Shown one piece after another: positions 1 to 8,461 of a DNA stretch of 28,685 bases. Within the stretch, counting starts at the first letter, position 1, and each line of letters opens with the position of its first letter. The stretch lies in the NCBI GenBank assembly GCA_039715055.1, contig JBDLID010000029.1, positions 1 through 28,685 of the forward strand, read 5' to 3'. The notes beneath the pieces are model-generated. The model ran no database searches, was not told the origin of the DNA, and saw only the letters and a program-made list of their open reading frames with translations. The translations under genes were made by a program, and so were the position numbers. The stretch comes from JBDLID01 sp039715055 (lineage in GTDB: Bacteria; Desulfobacterota; Desulfobulbia; Desulfobulbales; Desulfocapsaceae).

Positions 1-2
1 TC

Positions 3-3000
3 GATAAGATCAAGGCCAGTATTGATGGTGAGCCGGTAGAGGATGTCAAAGACCCTGTCGCAGCTGATGAGCCGGAAGAGCTGCAGGCGGACGAGGAAGA
101 ACCTGGTGACAGCGGGGTGGCAGTTGAGGTCGCTCCCCTTGAAGGTGAAGATACCGATGAGGAGTATGACGGCGAGCTCTATGATATCTTTATCCAGCAG
201 CTCAAAGAGAATATCTCTTTCCTCCAGATCCAGGCGGATCAGTACGGTGACTCGTCCATCAAGCAGGAGATACTGGAGCGTTGTGTCGATGGTGTCAAGA
301 GCCTGAAGTCTTCGGCCAATTACATGGGCTATGACAAACTGGCAACCCATTACTCAACATGGCTGGAGGAAATTGACAGTGCCATTGGTACGTTAAACGC
401 AGGACAAGACACCTCGTTTGACATGCAGCCGTTCATCGACGAGATTGTCCGGGTCTATCCGCAGGCCATTGAGGAAGCTGAAAAAGAAGAGGAGGACGAG
501 CCGCTTGCCGCTCTTCATGAGTCGCTTTTTTCACCCGATGATGAAGCTGAAAGCAAAGCTGACAGCGACGAAAATGGTTTTTCCAGTCTTGATGATGATC
601 ATGAAAACGTTGACAGTGCGCTTGATTCACTTTTTCCCGGGTCTGATGACTCCAGTGAGGTTTTGAGTGACTGGTTTGATGACAGTGAGCAGGAGCCTGC
701 CCCGGCCCTGTCGGATACGGACGAGACACTTTCTGTACCACCTGCAGACCAGGAGGTGGAATACCAGCCGATACCGCTGGAAAATGAGGCAGGTGACGAG
801 GATTACGATGAAGAGCTGCTCTCTATTTTTATGGAGCAGCTCAGGACCAATATTCCCCTTCTTGAACAGCAGTTTTCGAAGTTTGACGCCTCTGATGATA
901 AACAGACAGAGCTTGAAAAGTGCAGCGGCTTACTCAAGAGCCTTCGCTCTTCAGCCAATTATATGGGTTATGATCTGTTGGCCGATCATTACGATGGTTG
1001 GCAGGAGGCCATTGACGAAGGGGAGAAACGTTTATCTGCAGGAGAGGATGTCGAATTTGGTGCAATGCGACCCTATTTGGACGCGGTTGTACGAGCCTAT
1101 CCTCTGACAGAGGGAGACAGCAGCAGCCCTGCTGAGGGCGATGATAGTGACCTCCAGTCGGAAACGGACAGTGGGCTGGGAGCAGATGATGAACTGCAGA
1201 AGAGCCTTGAAGCCGCACTCGGTTCCGATATGGAGGATAAGGCCGAAATCATTGACGATGACCTGAACGATAAACCGGCTCCGCTTGAAGATGAGGCCTC
1301 CAGTGAAGAGTATGACGAAGAACTGCTTTCCATCTTTATGCAGCAACTCCAGGAGTCTGTTCCTCTGCTCAGGAGCCAGGTCGAGGAACTGGCAACAGTT
1401 GCCGATACAAAGGGTGGGCTGAATAACTGCAGCGACACCATCAAGCTGCTGAAGTCATCAGCAAACTATATGGGCTATGAAAAGCTGGCCGGACATTACT
1501 CCGCCTGGCAGCAGAATATTGACAGGAGTCAAAACCTGTTATCTGAAGGCCGTGAACCCAGGCTGGCCTTCATGCAGAACTTTCTCGATGAAATTACCAG
1601 AGTGTATCCTGTTGCCCTGGAAGAGGTGGAAGGAGAAAATGGTGTTGAGAAAGATGATGAGTTTGAAGATATCACCGATACTGTCGGCTCTCTGCTCAGT
1701 AGCTTTGATGATGAGTCGACACCACCAGGCGGTGGTGAGACCATTGAGGAGTCAGTTTCCGAAACCGTTGAAGAGGCTAGTCCTCCACCAGCTGATTCGG
1801 ATCAGGCCGATGATGAGCTGAAGCTTTTCGACAAGCTCTCCTATGCTCTTGATGCAACCCTTGACCAGACTGAAAATGTTCCCTTGAAACCCATGCACGG
1901 GGTTATCAAGGAGATGATTACTCCACCAGAAAAAGAAGTTTCCAAAGAAGATGAACCTGGCCGAGTAACGGAACCTGTTGCTCCAGCCGGTGCTGATCAA
2001 AAGAAAAAGGAGGAGATCTCTCCCGCACCTGCTGCCACCAGAGAGGCCATTGTTGAACAGGCCCGGGATCAGGATAAGAAAGGAGTCCTCCCGGCAGGCC
2101 CGGCAAAAGAGAAGAAGGCAAAAAAAGAAACCGGCCCGAAAAAAGTCAGGCAGAGTATGCGGGTCGATGCGGACAAAATCGATTATCTCATGAACCAGGT
2201 TGGTGAGCTGGTCGTCAGCAGGGCCTATTTTGCGCAGCTTTTTAACGAAGTAAAAGGTTTGCAGCAGGGGTTGGCCGAGGGCTCAGGGTTGAGCAAGGCT
2301 GAACTCAAGCCGCTCAATGAGTTCGCTTTCAGGCTCGGTGAGGCAGGTGTTGCCCTTGGCCGGGTGTCCAATGAACTCCAGGAAGGCGTCATGAAGGTGA
2401 GGATGCTTCCCATCGACCGACTTTTCAAACGGTTTCCACGACTGGTCCGTGACCTGGTCCACAAGAGTGATAAAAAGGTTGACCTGCAGACCCAGGGTGA
2501 GGAGACAGAGCTGGACAAGATGGTCATTGAGGAAATTTCTGATCCCCTGATTCATATCATTCGCAATGCTGTTGATCACGGCATCGAAACAACTGAGGAA
2601 AGAAAGAGCCTTGGTAAACCGGAGACCGGTACCCTGAAGCTTGAGGCCTTCCATGAAAGTGATCATATCGTCATCGATGTCACTGATGACGGTAAAGGCC
2701 TCGATGAGGAACGGGTCAAGGCCAAGGCGTTATCCATGGGCCTCTATTCCAGGGAAGAGTTGAACCGAATGTCTTCCCTTGAGGTCAAGCACCTCATCAT
2801 GCAGCCCGGCTTTTCCACGGCGGAAAAGGCGACCAAAACATCCGGCCGCGGGGTCGGCATGGATGTGGTGAAAAAAAATATTGAAAAGCTCAACGGCACG
2901 GTTGAGATTGAAACCAAGGCCGGTGAGGGGACCAGGATAAGGGTCAAGATTCCTCTGACCATGGCCATCATCCAGGCGCTCATGGTACGCGTCGGCAGTG

Positions 3001-3464
3001 AGAAATTTACCATCCCGCTGACCGCAGTCGAGGAAACCCTGCGCATCTTCCAGAACGATATCTCAGAAATCGAGGGAGTTGACGTCATTCATCTGCGGAA
3101 TTCCACCATGCCGATTTTCAGGCTGTCGAAGATTTTCGGGGTTGAGCGTGTTGTCAGTGACAAAGAAAAGTTTTTTGTCGTTGTGGTCAGTACAGGACTG
3201 CAGGAGCTTGGTCTTGTGGTTGACGAGCTGTTGGGTCAGGAGGAGGTTGTCATCAAGCCTCTGGCCGATTATCTGCAGCTTGGAAGCGGGTTCTCAGGAG
3301 CGACCATACTTGGTAACGGTGGAATCTCGTTGATCCTTGATATCCCTGAACTGGTGAAGATGACAACTGATAAACAGATCTCCAAACAAAAAAATCTCTC
3401 CTACAAGCGTCGAATGCTGGATATCGATGATTTTGACACGATGTCGCCGCTTTCGATTCAGTAG
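3..3464 (+). CDS. CheA-type chemosensory histidine kinase with three His-less HPt modules (5' end outside window)
   Basis: The frame is open to the left edge, so the GTG at 117 is not the real start; 1153 residues are visible. Order: acidic linker; three HPt-like helical modules (about nt 156-464, 795-1106, 1302-1613) separated by acidic linkers; a Pro/Lys/Ala-rich linker; a P3 dimerisation helix pair beginning near MRVDADKIDYLMNQVGEL (nt 2157); an HATPase domain with N box HIIRNAVDHGIE, G1 DDGKGLD and G2 GRGVGMDVV; and a C-terminal CheW-like domain to the end. The ATPase motifs are intact. In each HPt module the H of the usual HxxKG motif is K (codons at 297, 936, 1443). No C-terminal receiver is present. 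CheA proteins phosphorylate partner response regulators through an HPt histidine, so a working HPt may lie upstream of the window or on another protein. The kinase assignment is firm; the phosphoryl route is unknown. Confidence 0.93.
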   Translation, partial: DKIKASIDGEPVEDVKDPVAADEPEELQADEEEPGDSGVAVEVAPLEGEDTDEEYDGELYDIFIQQLKENISFLQIQADQYGDSSIKQEILERCVDGVKSLKSSANYMGYDKLATHYSTWLEEIDSAIGTLNAGQDTSFDMQPFIDEIVRVYPQAIEEAEKEEEDEPLAALHESLFSPDDEAESKADSDENGFSSLDDDHENVDSALDSLFPGSDDSSEVLSDWFDDSEQEPAPALSDTDETLSVPPADQEVEYQPIPLENEAGDEDYDEELLSIFMEQLRTNIPLLEQQFSKFDASDDKQTELEKCSGLLKSLRSSANYMGYDLLADHYDGWQEAIDEGEKRLSAGEDVEFGAMRPYLDAVVRAYPLTEGDSSSPAEGDDSDLQSETDSGLGADDELQKSLEAALGSDMEDKAEIIDDDLNDKPAPLEDEASSEEYDEELLSIFMQQLQESVPLLRSQVEELATVADTKGGLNNCSDTIKLLKSSANYMGYEKLAGHYSAWQQNIDRSQNLLSEGREPRLAFMQNFLDEITRVYPVALEEVEGENGVEKDDEFEDITDTVGSLLSSFDDESTPPGGGETIEESVSETVEEASPPPADSDQADDELKLFDKLSYALDATLDQTENVPLKPMHGVIKEMITPPEKEVSKEDEPGRVTEPVAPAGADQKKKEEISPAPAATREAIVEQARDQDKKGVLPAGPAKEKKAKKETGPKKVRQSMRVDADKIDYLMNQVGELVVSRAYFAQLFNEVKGLQQGLAEGSGLSKAELKPLNEFAFRLGEAGVALGRVSNELQEGVMKVRMLPIDRLFKRFPRLVRDLVHKSDKKVDLQTQGEETELDKMVIEEISDPLIHIIRNAVDHGIETTEERKSLGKPETGTLKLEAFHESDHIVIDVTDDGKGLDEERVKAKALSMGLYSREELNRMSSLEVKHLIMQPGFSTAEKATKTSGRGVGMDVVKKNIEKLNGTVEIETKAGEGTRIRVKIPLTMAIIQALMVRVGSEKFTIPLTAVEETLRIFQNDISEIEGVDVIHLRNSTMPIFRLSKIFGVERVVSDKEKFFVVVVSTGLQELGLVVDELLGQEEVVIKPLADYLQLGSGFSGATILGNGGISLILDIPELVKMTTDKQISKQKNLSYKRRMLDIDDFDTMSPLSIQ
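156..464 (+). repeat. HPt-like module 1 of the CheA protein
   Basis: First of three homologous modules. It opens with acidic residues then EYDGELYDIF, has the core KSLKSSANYMGYDKLATHY, and ends at a VYP motif. The phosphoacceptor position is Lys (codon 297-299). Confidence 0.8.
795..1106 (+). repeat. HPt-like module 2 of the CheA protein
   Basis: Second module, with EDYDEELLSIF, core KSLRSSANYMGYDLLADHY and closing AYP. The phosphoacceptor position is Lys (codon 936-938). It is about the same length as module 1. Confidence 0.8.
1302..1613 (+). repeat. HPt-like module 3 of the CheA protein
   Basis: Third module, with EEYDEELLSIF, core KLLKSSANYMGYEKLAGHY and closing VYP. The phosphoacceptor position is Lys (codon 1443-1445). 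All three modules share a downstream HYxxW motif 17 residues after that lysine. Confidence 0.8.
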
Positions 3465-3589
3465 GTGTAATGGAGCAGTCATAGAGGAGCCGCTCAGGGG
3501 TAGTGAGCCCTGGCAGGCCCAATGGCCTTCACTCCATGCAGTTTGAAATCCAGTTGATAACTTATAAAATCCAGTAACAGAGTGGTGAC

Positions 3590-4627
3590 ATGGGGAACAA
3601 GTACAGAGTTCTGGTTGTAGACGATGCCTCTTTCATGACCAAGGCCATCAGTGAGACCCTGGAGTCTGATTCAGAGGTTGAGGTGATCGGCACCGCTAAA
3701 AACGGACTTGAGGGGCTGGAAAAGATCAAGGAACTACGCCCGGATGTCATCACCCTGGATATTGATATGCCGGTGATGAACGGTATCGAGGCCATTCGCC
3801 ATATTATGATTGAATGCCAGGTGCCGGTTGTCGTATTGAGTTCACTTTTCAATGACGGCTCCGTCACCTTTGAGGCGCTGCGTCTGGGAGTGGTTGATTT
3901 TGTCGCCAAGCCGTCCGGTGCGATTTCAAGAGATATTCATACAGCGAAAAAACGGCTCCTCGACCGTATCAAGCTGGCCACTTCCGTTAACCTGGAGAAC
4001 GTGCGTCGAGTCCGGGTGTCTAAAAATGATCGTCTCGATGGGTTGAGTGACCGCCATGGTTTTCAGCCGTTGGAGTATCTCATCACCATGGGGACTTCGC
4101 TCAGCGGTCCCAACACCTTTATCCGTCTGATGACAGCGCTCTCACCGTCACTTCCGGCGGCGGCTGTTATCGTTCTTGAGATATCGCCGCAGGTTCTGCC
4201 GGCCTTTGTTGAAAAATTCAATAATTTTGTGTCATGGAAGATTGCGGTTGCAGAAGAAGATCAGGTGCTGGAACAGGGGGTCTGTTATATTCATTCAAAC
4301 GAGTCGTCCCTGACTGTCCAGACCAACTCTGAAGGAGAATCCTGCTTCAAGCTGGCTGACAGTGTGGAGAAACCCCTGGATCTGCTCTTTACCTCTGCCG
4401 CTGAAGTATTCAAACAGCAGACAGTTGGACTGCTGTTGACCGGCTACGGCGATGACGGGGCCAGTGGTTTTGCCAGAATACAGGAAAAATCCGGAGTAAC
4501 CATCGCCCAGAGTGTCGAGACCTGTGTCTATCCCAATCTGACTGATAATGCCATCAAGAAACGTACCGTGGACCATATTGTAGAAGAGAACAAGTTGGCT
4601 GAAACCATTGAATCGATCATTTCATGA
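3590..4627 (+). CDS. CheB-like response regulator with an incomplete methylesterase triad
   Basis: 345 residues. Residues 1-125 are a CheY-like receiver with VVDDASF, phosphoacceptor in TLDIDMPVMNG, VLSS switch residue and AKPSG lysine. Residues about 160-345 match the CheB C-terminal domain. The active-site serine of the GAST motif is kept (Ser170, GTSLSG) and so is the aspartate (Asp289 in GYGDDG), but the histidine of the QHMP motif is Ile198 (LEISP). CheB normally removes glutamyl methyl esters from chemoreceptors; here hydrolysis is doubtful, so the protein may act by phosphorylation-dependent binding. It lies 125 nt after cheA and is a likely partner of that kinase. No methyltransferase (CheR) or complete chemoreceptor is seen in the window. 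Confidence 0.9.
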   Translation: MGNKYRVLVVDDASFMTKAISETLESDSEVEVIGTAKNGLEGLEKIKELRPDVITLDIDMPVMNGIEAIRHIMIECQVPVVVLSSLFNDGSVTFEALRLGVVDFVAKPSGAISRDIHTAKKRLLDRIKLATSVNLENVRRVRVSKNDRLDGLSDRHGFQPLEYLITMGTSLSGPNTFIRLMTALSPSLPAAAVIVLEISPQVLPAFVEKFNNFVSWKIAVAEEDQVLEQGVCYIHSNESSLTVQTNSEGESCFKLADSVEKPLDLLFTSAAEVFKQQTVGLLLTGYGDDGASGFARIQEKSGVTIAQSVETCVYPNLTDNAIKKRTVDHIVEENKLAETIESIIS

Positions 4628-4717
4628 TGTATCTTCAGGACTGATTCAGCCTGAGTAAATGATGTGGCGATGTCCTGCGTTTGTGCTCGTTTATCAACGA
4701 ATTGATAGAGTTATCCA

Positions 4718-5641
4718 ATGATCATTATATGTGAAAATTGCAAGACCAGATATAAGGTGGCAGACAATGTCATTGATAAGCCTGTGCTGCGGGTACGCTG
4801 CAGTAAGTGTAACCATCGCTTTATTTTTCAAAAGCCGGCACCGCAGGAGCCTGCCCTGGTCCTGAATGAGGAGATGAAGGCCGATTCCAACCGTATCATT
4901 TCCATTTCCAACCAGAAGGGCGGAGTCGGTAAAACATCCACTACCCTGAACCTTGGCATGTCTCTGGCGGCAATGGGCAAACGGGTGCTCCTCATTGATT
5001 TTGATGTCCAGGCAAATCTGACGATCCTGATGGGCTACAGAAAGACAAAATCCTTTTACGATATTCTTCAGTCCAGGACGGAAGACCTGACTGAAGTCAT
5101 TGAAAAAACAGGGTATGAAAATCTTTTCCTGCTGCCCTCCAACTCCAGGATGGCCCTTCTGAAAAAGAAGTATCTCAATGAGCACAACTATGAGTATTTG
5201 CTGAGGGATCGATTGACCAAAATCAAAGACCGGTATGATCATATCCTCATTGATACTCCGCCATCCATTGAGTTTTTTACTTTAAACGCGCTGGTGGCTT
5301 CAAATATGGTCGTTATACCGACTACATGTGAGTATTTGTCCATGCACGGTATCAATCAGATCACCGACATCATCACTGTGATCAAAAAAGAGATTAATCG
5401 TGATATCGATCACCGGATTCTGATGACCATGTATAACGCCAAAAATACAGCATCCAAGGTGATGTTTGCAAAGGTACGGGACAAGTACGGTACTCATGTT
5501 TTTAAAACGTTCATTGAACTCGATGATAAGATGCAGGAGTCGCATATCGTCAATGTGCCTGTTGTTCAGTATGATGATACGAGCAGTTCGGCCCGGCAGT
5601 ACAAGAACCTGGCAAAAGAGATTGCCGGGGAAAACATGTAA
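4718..5641 (+). CDS. ParA/MinD-family ATPase with N-terminal MJ0042-type zinc ribbon
   Basis: 307 residues. Residues 1-40 form a zinc finger with two CxxC pairs (Cys5, Cys8, Cys28, Cys31) of the MJ0042 type. After a short linker comes a ParA-type P-loop ATPase: deviant Walker A KGGVGKT with signature lysines 67 and 72, DFDVQANL switch region and DTPPS at the Walker B region. ParA-type ATPases form ATP-dependent dimers that position DNA or protein cargo; some (ParC, PpfA) position chemoreceptor arrays. No parB or parS-like site accompanies it, and it sits in a chemosensory gene run, so array or transporter positioning is more likely than plasmid partition (inference). The start at 4718 is forced by the zinc finger and has only a weak ribosome binding site. 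A 6-bp hairpin (4692-4707) lies just before it. Confidence 0.88.
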   Translation: MIIICENCKTRYKVADNVIDKPVLRVRCSKCNHRFIFQKPAPQEPALVLNEEMKADSNRIISISNQKGGVGKTSTTLNLGMSLAAMGKRVLLIDFDVQANLTILMGYRKTKSFYDILQSRTEDLTEVIEKTGYENLFLLPSNSRMALLKKKYLNEHNYEYLLRDRLTKIKDRYDHILIDTPPSIEFFTLNALVASNMVVIPTTCEYLSMHGINQITDIITVIKKEINRDIDHRILMTMYNAKNTASKVMFAKVRDKYGTHVFKTFIELDDKMQESHIVNVPVVQYDDTSSSARQYKNLAKEIAGENM

Positions 5642-5717
5642 TGGCATGGTAGCGGAATAGGATTTCAGGGTAGCCTTTATTCTTTCCGGCTTATGCCGCT
5701 TCAATCGTTCGACTGCA

Positions 5718-6485
5718 ATGCGTTACGTGAATAAATCGACACTTGGTCCCCTGTTTGCCTTTGTTTTTTCTGTGTCGGTTTGGGAATTGGCTGCACGTTT
5801 TTCCGGCTGGGACGCCAACATCTTCCCGAACCCGTCTACGGTAATGGTGAGCATGGGAGAGTTGATCGGCAACGGTTCACTTTTTAAGCATACGGTTGCC
5901 AGCCTGTTCAGGGTGACGGCAGGATTTTACCTGGCGACATTGATCGGTGTGCCGCTGGGCATATTTTTGGGAAGAAATAAGACTGTTTCCGTTCTGGTCA
6001 ATCCGATTATCCATTTTCTGCGCCCCATTTCGCCTCTGGCCTGGATACCGCTTGCTATGCTTTGGTTTGGTATTGGTGACAAACCTGCGGTTTTCCTGAT
6101 ATTTCTCTCCAGCTTTTTTCCAATCGTCGTATCGGTTACCGTTGCTGTACGCTCCATTAACCCGACTTATTTTCACGTGGCCGCCAATTTTGATTTCAAC
6201 CGTTATGAGGTTCTTTCCAAGATCGTCATTCCCGCGATTATTCCTTCCGTCATCACCGCGCTCAGGCTGACGGTCACCATCGCCTGGATTGTTGTTGTGG
6301 CCGCCGAAATGATTGCGGTGCAGTCCGGGCTCGGTTACCTGATTCTTGACTCAAGAAACGGTTTGCGTATGGACTATGTCATGGATGGGATGATTGTTAT
6401 CGGACTCATCGGCTTGCTGCTCGATTACATCATGCGGAGACTGGGCAGGATTGAATCGGCGTTTTGGGGCACCATGGCGGGGTGA
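5718..6485 (+). CDS. ABC transporter permease, nitrate/sulfonate/taurine type
   Basis: 255 residues with about six hydrophobic segments, typical of the SsuC/TauC/NrtB permease family in length and pattern. Recognisable pieces are the N-terminal WELAARFSGW, the FLRPISPLAWIPLAMLWFG segment and the cytoplasmic EAA-type loop ahead of KIVIPAIIPSVITALR. The loop is slightly unusual: the glycine normally found in it seems replaced by Asp or Phe. The gene is followed after 10 nt by its ATPase and then by a binding protein, so the three form one importer. The substrate cannot be read from the permease. No clear Shine-Dalgarno sequence precedes the ATG. Confidence 0.88.
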   Translation: MRYVNKSTLGPLFAFVFSVSVWELAARFSGWDANIFPNPSTVMVSMGELIGNGSLFKHTVASLFRVTAGFYLATLIGVPLGIFLGRNKTVSVLVNPIIHFLRPISPLAWIPLAMLWFGIGDKPAVFLIFLSSFFPIVVSVTVAVRSINPTYFHVAANFDFNRYEVLSKIVIPAIIPSVITALRLTVTIAWIVVVAAEMIAVQSGLGYLILDSRNGLRMDYVMDGMIVIGLIGLLLDYIMRRLGRIESAFWGTMAG

Positions 6486-6495
6486 ACAGAAAAAC

Positions 6496-7290
6496 ATGGG
6501 CCACATCGTAATTCAACAGATCAGCAAGGAGTTTTGCAACAGGCGTCAGTCCAAACGTGAAGACGAAATAAACAATTCACTTGGTGCTACGATCCCTGTC
6601 CTTAACGGAGTTGACCTTGAAATAGATAATGGCGAGATGGTCTGCCTGCTGGGACCGTCAGGCTGTGGTAAATCAACCCTGCTTAAAATTATTGCCGGTT
6701 TTGAGACCCAGACTTCCGGAACCCTTTCAGTAGACGGAAAAAGTGTTGAGGGGCCCAGTTCCAACAATATTTTTGTCTTTCAGCACAGCGGCCTGCTGCC
6801 GTGGATGACGGTCTGGGAAAATGTTGAGCTGGGGCTGCGGCGAATGGAAGATAGTGAGCAGAAAGAACAGGAGATTATCGAGTATATCCAGATGGTGGAA
6901 CTCGATGGCTTTGAGCATCACTATCCATATCAGCTGTCCGGTGGAATGCAGCGGCGTGCGGAACTGGCGCGGGCACTTGCCGTCAATCCTGAGATCCTGA
7001 TTATGGATGAGCCGTTTTCCGGGCTTGACTTTCTCACCCATATGAAAATGCGGGAAGAGGTTGTCAACATGCATCAGTTTCTTGGTAAAACAGTTCTTAT
7101 TGTGACCCATGATATTGATGACGCCCTGATCATGGGGGACCGGGTGGTTGTTTTTTCAAACAGACCGTCTGAGGTTGTCATGAACCGCAGGCTTGAATTT
7201 TCCCATCCCCGTATTTTTGAAAAAGATCCGGGGCTTTCCGACTTGCGTGAGGAGTTGTTTCTCATGCTGGGGGTCAACTATGGCGTATAG
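6496..7290 (+). CDS. ABC transporter ATP-binding protein, nitrate/sulfonate/taurine type
   Basis: 264 residues from the ATG at 6496. A longer reading from 6394 would overlap the permease gene and adds a non-homologous tail, so I reject it. All ATPase motifs are present: Walker A GPSGCGKST, Q-loop FQHSGLLPWM, signature LSGGMQRRAELARAL, Walker B ILIMDEPFSGLD and the H-loop VTHDIDD. This composition is typical of SsuB/TauB/NrtD-like subunits that energise import through the neighbouring permease. The insert after the first strand (about residues 15-30, rich in charged residues) is longer than usual. The stop codon forms the base of a long hairpin. Confidence 0.92.
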   Translation: MGHIVIQQISKEFCNRRQSKREDEINNSLGATIPVLNGVDLEIDNGEMVCLLGPSGCGKSTLLKIIAGFETQTSGTLSVDGKSVEGPSSNNIFVFQHSGLLPWMTVWENVELGLRRMEDSEQKEQEIIEYIQMVELDGFEHHYPYQLSGGMQRRAELARALAVNPEILIMDEPFSGLDFLTHMKMREEVVNMHQFLGKTVLIVTHDIDDALIMGDRVVVFSNRPSEVVMNRRLEFSHPRIFEKDPGLSDLREELFLMLGVNYGV

Positions 7291-7331
7291 CCCGTATTTT
7301 TCACAACGATCCTGGTGAGAAATACGGGCTA
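7288..7331 (+). promoter_or_regulatory. Long intercistronic RNA hairpin between ABC ATPase and binding protein
   Basis: Arms 7288-7304 and 7315-7331 pair over 17 positions with one G-U wobble and a 10-nt loop. The left arm begins with the TAG stop codon of the ATPase gene. No T-run follows, so it is not a normal intrinsic terminator. It may protect or process the mRNA, or set the expression ratio of the binding protein that starts 15 nt later. Confidence 0.75.
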
Positions 7332-7346
7332 ACCCGGAATTCAACG

Positions 7347-8426
7347 ATGAGCAGAAAGACAAATAAACAACCCATCTCCAAGGCCTGGCTGATCGCCATT
7401 GTTGCCACGGGTTGGCTTATTTTGGTTTCAAGCCTCCATTTCTGGCTCAATTATGATCACTCCAATAGCCGGAATGTGTACATGGGATATATGCCGGTGG
7501 TGACAAACCTGGCAGCACCACTTCTCGACCATGCTACCGAAGGGAGCAGTGACACTCATTTTCATAGCCTGAAGTTCAGTTCTTTTGCTGAAATGGCTGA
7601 GGCTCTGCGGCATGACAAGATTCAGGCCGCCTTTATCATTGCCCCGCTGGCAGTTGTCCTTCATCAGCAGAGCAAAGATATCAAAATTGTTTATATCGGA
7701 AACCGCCATGAGTCCACCTTTGTGGCAAGAAAGGACCTCGGCGTTGAAAGCCTCAAGGATTTGAGCGGTAAAACAGTTGCCGTGCCCATGCGCTATTCGG
7801 GACATAACCTCTCTATTTTACAGATGATGGAGCAGGAGGGGCTCAAGGGAGAGATTAATATCGTCGAACTTAATCCTCCGGATATGTCGGCGGCACTTGC
7901 GGCGGGGTCGCTTGACGGCTATTTTGTAGGTGAACCCTTTGCGGCCCAGACCCTTAAAGAAGGAAGCTCAAGCCTGGTTTACCGGGCGGAGGAAGTGTGG
8001 GATTCGTTTATCTGTAATCTGGTCATTGTCAAATCGCAGTTGATTGAAGACGAGCCGGAGACAGTCAGGAGGCTTGTCTCCGGAGCAGTGCGCTCTGGGT
8101 TATGGGCGAAAAAGCATCCACGCCAGGCCGCAGCCATTGCCGCCCAATACTGGAATCAGCCCCTTGATCTGGTGGAGTATGCCCTGACAGTACCCGAGGG
8201 ACGAATTGTTTATGACCAGTTTATGCCGAAAATTGATGAAATTCAGGAAATTGCCGATATGATGGTCCATTTCAAGCTCATAGATAAAAATGATGTGGCG
8301 GGTCTTGTTGATGACCGGTTTGCCGCCTCAGTACAGACCGGTGATGTTGAAAAACTGGAGGATATCCTTTCGGCAGAAGATTCTCTTTCAAGCTGGACCA
8401 GTTCGAGAGAAGGCAGAACACATTAA
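7347..8426 (+). CDS. Membrane-anchored ABC substrate-binding protein (NMT1/SsuA-like)
   Basis: 359 residues. A single N-terminal hydrophobic segment (about residues 13-33, AWLIAIVATGWLILVSSL) follows a positively charged start. There is no lipobox cysteine and no clear signal-peptidase site, so it is probably an uncleaved anchor. The rest matches periplasmic NitT/TauT-type binding proteins: an opening VYMGYMPVVTN strand, the AAFIIAPLAV segment, DLSGKTVAVP hinge region and a later GYFVGEPFAAQ motif. It would capture a small anion or sulfonate-like solute for the permease and ATPase just upstream. The exact ligand is not readable; the TauE/SafE-like gene downstream makes a sulfur compound possible but not shown. 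Confidence 0.87.
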   Translation: MSRKTNKQPISKAWLIAIVATGWLILVSSLHFWLNYDHSNSRNVYMGYMPVVTNLAAPLLDHATEGSSDTHFHSLKFSSFAEMAEALRHDKIQAAFIIAPLAVVLHQQSKDIKIVYIGNRHESTFVARKDLGVESLKDLSGKTVAVPMRYSGHNLSILQMMEQEGLKGEINIVELNPPDMSAALAAGSLDGYFVGEPFAAQTLKEGSSSLVYRAEEVWDSFICNLVIVKSQLIEDEPETVRRLVSGAVRSGLWAKKHPRQAAAIAAQYWNQPLDLVEYALTVPEGRIVYDQFMPKIDEIQEIADMMVHFKLIDKNDVAGLVDDRFAASVQTGDVEKLEDILSAEDSLSSWTSSREGRTH

Positions 8427-8461
8427 TCAATGCTGCCGGGCATCTGTCCGGTACAAATGCG

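Noticed and set aside
6394..6495. Upstream extension of the ABC ATPase
   Set aside because: It overlaps the permease gene in another frame and adds a cysteine-rich tail unlike the family; the ATG at 6496 fits the homology start.
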